A stretch of DNA of 64,000 nucleotides from contig OX235277.1 in assembly GCA_944472155.2 (NCBI GenBank), positions 36,838,804 through 36,902,803 on the forward strand, in the 5' to 3' direction. Made by a program: the position numbers and the translations under genes. Below the pieces are notes generated by a model, which saw only the letters and a list, made by a program, of their open reading frames with translations, was not told where the DNA came from and searched no databases. This DNA is from Trichobilharzia szidati. Lineage: Eukaryota; Platyhelminthes; Trematoda; Strigeidida; Schistosomatidae. This document shows, piece by piece, positions 55,501-64,000 of the stretch (its first letter is position 1; each line of letters begins with the position of its first letter).

Positions 55501-57043
55501 CGGTGTGGAACCAAGCTGTAATAAAAAAAACATCACTTCAAAGCTTAAGTTCGAAACCCTGTGTTCCATTCTGAAAGAGGGGAATGTAAGAAAAGAAGAA
55601 TGAAGATGTAGTCACAGTATAGAGAGTACCTATCTCAAAAAACGACTTCATATGAAAAAAATCTGCCAGTACTCACATAAACCTAAACAGTCATTTTAAA
55701 AAAGCTGTTGAATTGTCTAACCTTTATAAGTGTTAAACATCTGAAATGTACTTTGCTTCGAGTGAACCTTTTAAGATTAAGTTCAGAAAAGGTTCACCCT
55801 ATCGTTTTCAGATTCACAGCAGTAAAAAGTGATGGATTTTGCATTTCTAAAGTGAATACAATGGACTAAAATATTTTTCACGCAACAATTTCATCGGAAA
55901 AATCAATAACAATTAGAGACTGAAAACATTGCCCCATAAATTTACCAATTACAGTAGGATATTACTACCAAGTAGGCAAGTATTCAAAAGATAGAATATT
56001 GGACAAAAGCCGGAATGACAAGATCTCACATACAACCACTTCTGTGTGCACATAACACTTTGACCGGTTCCCTCGAAACCAGGTACATTGGCATTTTGAT
56101 GCACGTTCTGTGTAAAAACATTCAAGACTACCATCCCGTGTGACTGAAGACAAGAAGCACTGGTCCTATAAGGAGTGAAAAAACTCAAGAACACGCAGGC
56201 ACTCAGCGTCCTATCTCAACAAATTCCTCCCTTAAAGTCATTCACAAAGTCAAGAAAAACCTGCTAACAAGAAAACACCATCTCCATTGCAATGCTGAAT
56301 CTGCACTCCTGTTGTCATGGTAACAGCCTTGATTTTGTTTTCTGCCAACATGAGTTTTGTTTATTTATTTATTTAGCTTTTGTATAACTTTCGAGCTCTT
56401 AAGCAGTATTACATTTTCCGTCGTTTCGACGCAGCTCATGATCACAACTCACTGACTAAATTATTTATCTTATCACGCAACTGTAACACACTGCAGGTTC
56501 GACCGTTCTTATGTATTGATTAATATTAACAGCTATGCTCATGAAAACTCATTACTTTTATTATTTCAAAGTTACTGAAAAAAACATGCTGTCCTAAATA
56601 AAGCAGATACACTTAACCTGATTAGAGAGACCTAGTAGCATCCATCACGAAACATATGCTAATGGCTCTTTCTGAATAATTTATTATTTCACGCAATTTT
56701 TATTAATAAATGCAACGGAAGTTCTATGAGTTAATCTTTTGCAAACTAAATTATGTATAGAGCAAAAAATGGACTTCAGACATCGCCTACCTTTAAATAA
56801 TTGACATAGAGTGGCGTGTGCTACTGACACGATTTATCAGTAGTATATAAAAAGAATTTCATCGGCAGAAAACCATCAAATAGCAGGGAGATAGATTTGA
56901 TGTCAGGAGACGCGTTGCAGAGGTTTATGGGAGGCGTGTCAGGAGCACAAAGAAACACAATATGAAAGCCAGAAAAAACCTGATGTAGCAGAACTGTGCA
57001 GACGACGGCTTTCATACAAGGTGTATACAATTTCGCTATAAAG
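55501..57043. other. No feature recognised
   Basis: About 1.5 kb, AT-rich. Short open frames have no motif. Confidence 0.4.
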
Positions 57044-57055
57044 AGATATCAGATT

Positions 57056-57492
57056 TTCAAGTATTGGTTTGTAGGGATTTGACTGGTTACAGGATTTTCA
57101 TCATGAGCCGACATTAGTTAGAGAACCATTGGAAAACCTGGGAGTACTGGACAGCTGTTTCGTCCTAATTTGGGACTCTTCATCAGTACGCACCCTCCGG
57201 GATTCGAACTCAGGACCTTCTGGTTACAAAGCGAGCTCGTATACCATTAGGCCACTGGGACCCAAGCCAATGGTCCATGAATTAGCAGAAGTTAGAATTC
57301 ATGGACCATTGGCTCGGGTCCCAGTGGCCTAATGGTATACGAGCTCGCTTTGTAACCAGAAGGTCCTGAGTTCGAATCCCGGAGGGTGCGTACTGATGAA
57401 GAGCCCCAAATTAGGACGAAACAGCTGTCCAGTACTCCCAGGTTTTCCAATGGTTCTCTAACTAATGTCGGCTCATGATGAAAATCCTGTAA
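57056..57492 (-). mobile_element. Repeat B palindromic unit, near-perfect hairpin, with 12-bp target-site duplication
   Basis: Arms 57087-57283 and 57296-57492 (197 bp each) are reverse complements with about two mismatches; the loop is the 12 bases 57284-57295. The single tail (ttcaagtattggtttgtagg, reverse) is at the left, so the unit is minus-oriented. It is flanked by agatatcagatt at 57044-57055 and 57493-57504. Each arm has a tRNA-like head and a hammerhead-like block (57144-57189 minus; 57390-57435 plus). Confidence 0.9.
57390..57435 (+). ncRNA. Hammerhead-like block of repeat B (representative)
   Basis: Stem I GTACTG/CAGTAC (six perfect pairs), core ATGAAGAG where a hammerhead has CUGAUGAG, stem II with an AGGA strand, GAAAC, a short stem III ACAGCTGT, and the cleavage triplet GTC at 57427-57429. 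C3 is A, which should remove catalysis. Read three bases earlier the sequence is CTGATGA, but then stem I no longer pairs. Confidence 0.5.
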
Positions 57493-57504
57493 AGATATCA
57501 GATT

Positions 57505-58079
57505 CCAAAATAAACATTCCTTTACCAAGTATTTCGTCTTCTACCATTACAACTGTAAAATATACGATAAATCCTTTTATTTTGTACAATTAGTTATTTG
57601 TAGGTGGGCATTGCTGAAGAATGATGAACTTAGCCGAAACAGCTCTCTGCCATTCCTTAAATCTTCATGATCCTCTAAGTGATGTCAGTTCGTGACGGAA
57701 TCTACGCTGAAACTATTCAAAGCCTCTGCATAACTTAAAATCTGAAACATTCTATGGCTGCTGATCATGCTAAATGTAACGTGACTGTAGGGAGATTATG
57801 AAGGTAATATCTGGCCAATATTAGTCCTTCAAATATCTCGCTTAAATAGTAAGTATGTATACTCACTTAATATTAATATACTTGTAACCGTAGGACCAGA
57901 ACTGTAAACTATTACTGTATTGTAGTTATTATGGGGATCTTCAAACTGTTGCAGATTTCTTTAATGTTATTTCTGTACTTCGAACAAGAGGGAATTAGAG
58001 AGAATAACTGTTTTTGACAACTTCTTCCCTAGGTTCTACAGTTACATACGAATTGTTTAACGATAACTACGATTGCAAA
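57505..58079. other. No feature recognised
   Basis: AT-rich; no coding or repeat motif apart from a possible eroded hammerhead-like word near 57610-57650. Confidence 0.35.
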
Positions 58080-58440
58080 ATGGCGTCAGTTGGAAAATCA
58101 GTGGAAACCAGGGTGTACTGGACAGTGCGGTACATTATGTCGTGTTTGAGGACTGATAGTAGCCAATGACTTCGGTTTGTAGTGTCGCTAATATGTGTTA
58201 GAATTGGTGGAAGTTAGAATTCATAAGCACATTGCCAGAGTCTATCCCAATGACTGAAATATTGACAAGCTTGAGTCGCAATATTATGTCCTGATTCGAT
58301 CTACTTTTTGGTCATGCTTGTTTGCTCCTGAAAATTCCAAAACCGGGATTGAAGAGCTGTCCAGTGAGTGATAACTTCCAACAATTCTATTGCTAATTTC
58401 ATTTCGTGAACTCAATCAAATCCATATATATCAAAACTTA
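58080..58440. repeat. Repeat B, inverted pair (decayed)
   Basis: Minus arm (gggtgtactggacagtgcgg), short spacer, then a plus arm from gaattcataagcac to a tail near caatcaaatccatatata. Confidence 0.5.
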
Positions 58441-58659
58441 TAAAATATAAAAATACTGACATATAATAGCCACTAAAGGCCGATAAACAATTAAATCAGT
58501 AATGGTACTGTGGTACAAGTATACTCTATTCATACTCCTAAGCTATACAATATTTCCATCGGTATACGAATCATCGTAAATTACTGAGCTTCAACAGTCT
58601 TTGTCTTGGTTGACTAGCTATGGAATGTGCACGATGAGTATTTCCTCCTACTGTAGACT

Positions 58660-58750
58660 CGTTATTCGGAGACTTTCACTGGCAACACCAGCTGACGAGT
58701 CCTAGATTCCGCTACTAGTCATTACCAACTGCCTGTACTGGGGACTGTCA
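58660..58750 (+). repeat. Repeat D fragment with deleted stem II
   Basis: ACACCAGCTGACGAGTCC is joined directly to TAGATTCCGCTACTAG. The core CTGACGA is intact (the only D copy here with C3), but stem II and GAAA are deleted. Confidence 0.5.
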
Positions 58751-59439
58751 AGTGAAAGAGCCTTTATGACCAACATTATCAATCTAGTGGAAATGCGAAT
58801 TCATAAAGGGATACACCTATTGACTGATCATTTATACATTGTGCTTCAGGAGAACCGAACACACCTGTTCCTGCTTCCTGCGGGATGAGACCAGCATGCA
58901 GTGGCGCAACAACTCAAGAGCCGTCTTCCTCGGTGGACCGAATCAAAGTGTGAAATGCGGGTCTTTGGGATTGAATTCCCGATTTCTGGCAGAACAGTGA
59001 AACAAACCTGAAAGCCTGTGGAAAGTTTTTCAGCATGTCGAAAGTAAGAACAGAGAATCAAGCAGAGCAACGATAATATACTGAAACCTTAAGTCCTGCT
59101 GGAGATGCAAGCAATGAAAATTATATTGTAATAATAAACGCCATACTAGCCATTAAACTAAAAGACTAAATGTTTGGTATGTTGCCGAGTTTCGTCGATA
59201 TACAATAGTGAAAGAAAAGAACACACAAGTAAAATTAACTATATGAAACAACCAAATACCTCAAAACACTGATTGTCCACTCTTCGTGACCTCCCATATT
59301 GATTAAATTCGCATGTTTTCCCCGTAACTCTTCTTTTTCCCTTACACTTCTGTCTAATATAGTTCTTAATTTCATGCTTCTCGCTTTGATTCGCCTTTGT
59401 TTGAGATGAATTCAGTGCATAGCTCAATTTTTTTCTTTC
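58751..59439. other. Mostly unrecognised; possible decayed SINE near 58850-59110
   Basis: 58900-59110 has tRNA-like words (gggattgaattcccgatt) and a SINE-A-like end (accttaagtcctgctggaga), too eroded to assign. A 77-codon minus frame at 59239-59472 has no motif. Confidence 0.3.
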
Positions 59440-59660
59440 CTTCAAGTTCCCCAGTGGAACATAGGGCTTCAAGCTAGTGACTTAAAGTTTCTGTAGCAGT
59501 GTTTATTTTACAGGATGGGATTGCTAGCCTCAAACCCAACCTTTCCTCTTTACCAGCATTATTTCTGGCTTATTGAGGTAAAGGAGTGCGTCGGCCGGGG
59601 ATTGAACCCCGGACCATGTGCATGGTCGGCGAGCGTCCTAGCCACTATGCCACCGACGCC
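59440..59660 (-). repeat. SINE A, best preserved minus copy
   Basis: Reversed it reads gcgtcggtggcatagtggct, GGGGTTCAATCCCCGGCC, agccagaaataatgctggta and gaagccctatgttccactgg. Nearly collinear with 41469-41696, so both are fairly young. Confidence 0.75.
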
Positions 59661-60344
59661 TGTAAAGCTCTAACTCAATTCAGTCAGTTAGTCAGACCAA
59701 TATACTTCAATACAACATAACAGTAAGAAAATGGCTCACAGGAAACAATTCTCAAAAAGACTGAAACATCCTAGAGTTTCAGTTTTCAGTTGCTGTTTGT
59801 TTTTTTAAACTAAGCAAATGCTAACAACAGTTGCATTCACATTTTAAATTAGGATATGTCTGATTTTATTCAGTGTACTTTATTTGGTATATTATAAGTA
59901 GTCAGTTACATTTTTTTGTCATTGATGTCTAGCATTCAACACTGAAATGAGCATTTTATAGTCATTTCCGTAAATGATTAATAGAAAAAGTAACGGGAAA
60001 TGTTGCCCTACTCTTTCTCATTTATTTTTATAAATTTATTATTGGTAACAAATAGTTGAATAGAATAGAATACACAGCATCTAATTCATCTGATCAGTGA
60101 ACCCTTTTAAACTGCATCACTTGTCTAATTTGGAATTACATTCTACCTAAGTGCTCAAGTTCCACATTAAAAATGATGAATGCATCTCTACTGTTGAAAA
60201 GGGTTTTGAGTCATATTTACAAGAGTTTCCAGAAACTTGGTCCTTAGAATTTTGAAGACGTTAGACAAGCGGACAGTCTATACTTCCTTATATGACTGAA
60301 ACTAGTTGTTAAACATATAGCAAAAACATTCATTCAGACATCTA
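59661..60344. other. No feature recognised
   Basis: AT-rich; no motif. Confidence 0.4.
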
Positions 60345-60534
60345 TAAAACACAAAATAATCGAGCAAAGAATATTCTTTTCGATAAATTCCTCTTCCAGG
60401 CTCTACAATTATATACATGTTTGTACACAGAGAATATTTTAAATTAGTAGTTAATAACAATATTAGCGTTTTTTTAAATAATATCGATTTGTAAAGTATG
60501 ATCAATGCCATTACAGTTCATTAAAGATGCTTAA

Positions 60535-61043
60535 ATTATAATAATAAAGATATAACAGCGAATAGAATATGAATCCCCACAGCCTCAGCAATATTAAGTC
60601 GAACTCTTAAAGCGAAATTGAAGTTCGTAGTTATGCGGTTAATGACCCTGAAAGCATGATTAACGTCAATCTTGTGTTCTGTTTCCACAAGATGAGCAAT
60701 AATAGCGCTGCGAATAGATTTAGTTTAACCCTTGCTTAACCAGGAAGGGTGATGTTTGCAAATTCGACGAGAAACACGCCTAATTGTACGGCCTATGTAA
60801 CTGGCTCATTGCATAGGAGCAGTTAAATTGGTATGTACACATAGAAGAGGCGAAATTAGGCAGTTTGTCTTTTATTTCTGAACTCAGAAGAGAAGTGGTT
60901 TTAAAGATACAGCGTAATTCAGCAGCAGGAAATGCTCTTTTTACCGCATTTCTAAGGCGCTGTGTTAGTATCTCACTTGTGTTGTCTCCTAGGAACTGCA
61001 TCTGTAAGAACAAGGCCTTTTATGGAACTGTTGGTAACTTGGG
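60535..61043 (-). pseudogene. PLE linker and GIY-YIG endonuclease, frameshifted
   Basis: Continues the RT frame: VTNSSIKGLVLTDAVPRRQ-like, SEILTQRLRNAVKRAFPAAE, KDKLPNFASSMCTYQFNCSY. A shift follows just at the signature, then ASYIGRTIRRVSRRICKHHP and SWLSKG before a stop, and then TKSIRSAIIAHLVETEHKID and LRVRLNIAEAVGIHILFAVI. This gives the order RT then GIY-YIG typical of Penelope. Confidence 0.75.
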
Positions 61044-61794
61044 CTATTTTGGTTTCAGATCCATATTCTTATCAGTAAACTTTTCGGGATAACCATTCTC
61101 ACTTAGCAACCGTTTAATATTCTTAAGCTCCTCGTCAAGACATTCGTCCGAGCAAATCTCTCTTGCTCTGTGGACCAAGCATTTTATTAGATTGCGTTTG
61201 TATTTCAAGGGCACAAAGCTGAGAAAATGTGTGTACTGGCCCGTTGATGTAGGTTTTCTATAAACACTTCTAATTATGCCGTCCTCTTTTCTGGTCATAA
61301 GGATGTCTAAAAATGAAATACTAGAGTCTTTTTCTTTCTCAATAGTAAAATTTATTGCAGGATGTATCTCATTAAATTTATCCAGGATGTTCTTTGCCTC
61401 CTTTTCGTTCTTCATAATCAAAAAAGTATCATCCATGTATCGACAATAAAATTCGAGTTCATTAATAACGTCTTTCAAAGGCCCATTTTCTAGTTTCGTC
61501 ATGAAAATGTCGGCTAGAATGGGTCCTAGTGGCGACCCCATTGCCACACCGTCGATTTGTCTATACGGTTCCTTATTAAGTAAAAAGTGGACATTCATTG
61601 TACATGAGAAGCTCCCTCATGAGAGATATAGGAATGTCAACCTCGATGTTCCGTCTTTTGAGTCCTTCACATATAAAGTCCACTGTTTCCATGAGAGGTA
61701 CATTGGTGAATAAAGAAAATACGTCGATATTATTTAAAAAAACGCTAATATTGTTATTAACTACTAATTCAAAATATTCTGTGTATATAAACAT
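61044..61794 (-). pseudogene. PLE reverse transcriptase (5'-truncated, one frameshift)
   Basis: Two overlapping open frames. 61576-61794 reads FLNNIDVFSLFTNVPLMETV (motif A). 61044-61598 reads QIDGVAMGSPLGPILADIFM (motif B), FYCRYMDDTFLIMKN (motif C with the catalytic YMDD), SISFLDILMTRKED (motif D/E), VYRKPTSTGQYTHFLSFVP and LVHRAREICSDECLDEELKN. The catalytic residues are present. The frame shift lies within 61576-61598, and the first third of RT is missing, so the copy is dead. Confidence 0.88.
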
Positions 61795-61929
61795 ATGTAT
61801 AATTGTAGAGCCTGGGAGAGGAATTTATCGAAAAGAATATTCTTCGCTCGATTATTTTGTGTTAAACATTTAACTGACTGATATAAGGTCTTGATTTGAC
61901 CACTTCTAATTCTATTAGCAACACTAACC

Positions 61930-62590
61930 AACACCAGTCGTCCTCAGTAGGAGTGATTTTACAAAGGTGACTTCCTTCAATTATCCAAACAGGAGGCACG
62001 GTTTCACCCACAAGCAGTCGGAACGGATCGAAAAGGCAGGACACGCCTTCATAAACCTGAAGCCAGTTTGGAAATCTACACTCACTCAGCCAGCATAAAG
62101 AATATGATTCAGATTCTATTCATACAAGTGTGAAATCAGCCAGTTCTCTGCTTCTATACGTGTCAGAAACTTGAACTGAGTATCACAAAAATGATTTCGA
62201 ACAGGACACTGTAGACATTTATCGATAGCTGCTTTCGTTGCCTCCATGCTGAAGATCAATTGGCCAACTCTGGATGGTAACGAGCCAACCAAGAGCCGAT
62301 AGCTCAACAAATATGCAGGAGAAAAGGGCGATGGATCGGGAGTACACCACTGAGGAGATCATCGAATAACATCACGCTCAATGCAGGCCATTGCTCGACC
62401 GAAATCCTGATGGAAAGCAAAGAGTGGGTTGTCAGTGAGATGGTGACATGAAGGAAATCGTGTGAGGAAGAGATGGGAGAATATCGGCGATCGCTGGCCC
62501 AGCTGAAGGGGACAGCAGAAAACAGAATAAAGTGGAGATGTGTTGTTGAAGCCGTATTTTCCACTTGGAACCCAAGGGAATAATAATAAT
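61930..62590 (+). mobile_element. RTE-2 LINE 3' part (decayed)
   Basis: Words equal to HSTIQTGGTVSPTSSRNGSK-like, KAGHAFINLKPVWKSTLTQP, LLLYVSETWTEYHKNDFEQ and MEMDRSTPLRRSSNNITLNA, with many shifts, ending at tattttccacttggaaccca and an (AAT)n. Confidence 0.6.
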
Positions 62591-62619
62591 AATCATATAA
62601 ACACTTCCTCAACCCTACC

Positions 62620-62960
62620 CAATATCATCTAATCGAAGAAAGCGATGATTCAGCATGCCTAAGACGTATTCTCACTATCTCAATCGATCGGTGCTAACAA
62701 CCTTACTGATTGGCTTTCTCTACTCGCCTAGCAATTTACGGCTAACCTTAATACTGCTCACCTCTTCATACCATTAAACGCGGGAGACACAATGCAAACA
62801 TTTCTGGTTAAAGATTGCCAGTATTTTCGTATCTTTCACTTCCAGTGACCATGTCTCACAGAAATATACGAAGAAGGAGGGGACTACTGGACAGTACACT
62901 TTCTTCACAGGATTGTCAGATTTCAAGTCTACGCTAGAGATGACGCAATTCGTCAAGTGA
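62620..62960 (-). mobile_element. RTE-1 (SR2-like) LINE fragment
   Basis: The minus strand reads KVYCPVVPSFFVYFCETWSL, EVKDTKILAIFNQKCLHCVSR, then V-WYEEVSSIKVSRKLLGE and LR-WEYVLGMLNHRFLR with stops; it is the block order of 16155-17087. Confidence 0.65.
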
Positions 62961-64000
62961 AACGTGAACCTTATGTTTTACTCTCTAGATTTCGTTAGAT
63001 ATTAGTTGGTGCAGACCAGTTTTGCAGCCTCATGGTGCAACAAATGTTTGTTCGTGAAAGAAACGTCTCTGATTCTTCATCTACACTAGCCTTTAGAACA
63101 GATGAATTATGTTCAGTGTTCGGCTTTATAGGAGTTTCATCATCATGTGTATGTATGTAAGGGTACTTATCGTGATGCTGAAACGGCCTTCAGCCACTGG
63201 TTCAACTGCTAATAACTTCTTAGGTAGGCATTTAGAACGGCTGGCGAACTAGGCGCAGTGTTTGTTTGAGATAGATGAGAAGCAAGTAGAAATTAGTCAC
63301 CTCTTTTTTCAGTTACAAAAAAAGAAAAGGACAGCTATAAAATTCATTTAACAATTTCAATAGACTTATGAACTATCGGCCTATCACATCTATAAACTGT
63401 TGCTATTTGCTTCAGATTTTCTTCGGCTAAATTCAATTACTTTGCTGACCGTTTTATACTGGAGGATATCAATCATTCTATGGTGTCAGGTTACATAAAC
63501 ATCTTGATTAGTTTTGAGGATATATGGGAGTGCTTTCTCTTTATTAAAAGCTGAAGTTCAACTCAGCTTTCCAGTGTTGCTCACTGCATATTAAATAAAG
63601 CTTTCAGTCTTGGTAGATGTTTGCGTGTATGCACAAAGATGTAGACACATATGTAAGAGGATAGGTCTAAGATTATAGGGTATATAACTCAACCTCTTTC
63701 TTTTCCCTATAATAATAATAAACACTTGTAGATTTCTTCTGAAGAAGGCTAAACACTAATTAAACTTGAAAGATTAGAAAACCAATAAAATAGGCATAAG
63801 CATAATGTTAACAGCATATCTAAATTATAGAGTATGTCACATTGTGAGGGAAGGAAGACACTGGTTCTACCGTTTATTTTGTAAACACCTTTTTTATAAA
63901 CTGTCAGTGTATTAAATTTTTAGTAGACTGTCTTAAGATTTACCATCTCATTTTCTCTCTCTCCCTCTCTCGGGTCACTTCTTACAGTAGACTAGGTGTG
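62961..64000. other. No gene recognised
   Basis: AT-rich DNA; a (CT)n tract starts near 63952. No coding or repeat motif I can name. Confidence 0.4.

Larger units (their letters stand above)
60345..61865 (-). mobile_element. PLE-1 with terminal inverted repeats (RT plus GIY-YIG)
   Basis: A minus-strand element of about 1.5 kb, bounded by inverted arms of about 150 bp, 60345-60497 and 61712-61865. Each arm has a hammerhead-like motif (60362-60406 minus; 61805-61849 plus) and a copy of the first RT codons. The body carries RT (61044-61794) and then a GIY-YIG domain ending near 60535. Penelope elements are known for variable terminal repeats, direct or inverted, made from their own sequence. 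Confidence 0.85.

Noticed and set aside
57129..57528. Two similar open frames (LGVLDSCFVLIWDSSSVRT) in opposite orientations
   Set aside because: They read the non-coding palindromic repeat B; the same peptide recurs at other B copies (35739-36187) only because the repeat does.
1..64000. CRISPR arrays, bacterial operons or viral genomes
   Set aside because: No spaced short repeats, no dense coding and no viral gene order; all features fit an animal genome rich in retroelements.

Overview
This window reads as intronic and intergenic DNA from a blood fluke (Schistosoma or a close digenean relative). The basis is the repeat content: SR2/RTE-type and CR1-like LINE remnants, Penelope-like elements (PLEs) with GIY-YIG domains, and SINEs that pair a tRNA-like Pol III head with a hammerhead-like ribozyme in the manner of the S. 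mansoni Sm-alpha family. Species cannot be decided from the sequence alone. There are no bacterial genes, operons or CRISPR arrays.

Only one host protein gene is recognisable. It is a Cys-loop ligand-gated ion channel subunit of nicotinic acetylcholine receptor type, on the minus strand. Four consecutive ligand-binding-domain exons lie at 13506-13550, 9336-9445, 6171-6368 and 2872-2950. Their splice phases join without a break. The 45-nt and 110-nt exons match the exon sizes I know from vertebrate nAChR genes. The signal peptide/first exons (upstream, above 13550) and the loop C/transmembrane exons (below 2872) were not found. Introns of 2.9 to 4.1 kb are filled with mobile elements. The only other host genes are two identical tRNA-Arg(UCU) genes at 32757-32829 (+) and 34191-34263 (-). 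Each sits in one arm of an inverted duplication about 580 bp long.

Nearly everything else is mobile DNA. I use working names. RTE-1: SR2-like LINE (7.9, 16.1, 62.6 kb). RTE-2: a second RTE-type LINE with many copies (3.9, 17.7, 18.5, 22.6, 26.5, 28.6, 30.6/31.9, 36.9, 40.5, 49.7, 51.0, 53.4, 61.9 kb). CR1-like LINE (1.7, 6.4, 21.1, 31.1, 42.3, 54.8 kb). PLE-1 and PLE-2: Penelope-like elements (0.6, 7.6, 19.9, 22.2, 46.7, 47.7, 51.4, 60.3 kb; and 23.9, 28.2, 29.8, 44.6 kb). SINE A: tRNA-derived, with a 3' tail shared with RTE-2. Repeats B, C and D: tRNA-like repeats, B and D also carrying hammerhead-like cores. Repeat E: an unassigned unit of about 0.5 kb in three copies.

The most interesting result is repeat B. 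It often occurs as a palindrome (two tRNA-like/hammerhead-like units head to head). At three loci (35773-36214, 45791-46450, 57056-57492) the whole palindrome is bracketed by a perfect 12-bp target-site duplication, starts with TTAC and has the same tail at its other end. The palindrome itself therefore appears to be the transposing unit. The 57-kb copy has 197-bp arms with about two mismatches, which suggests a recent event.
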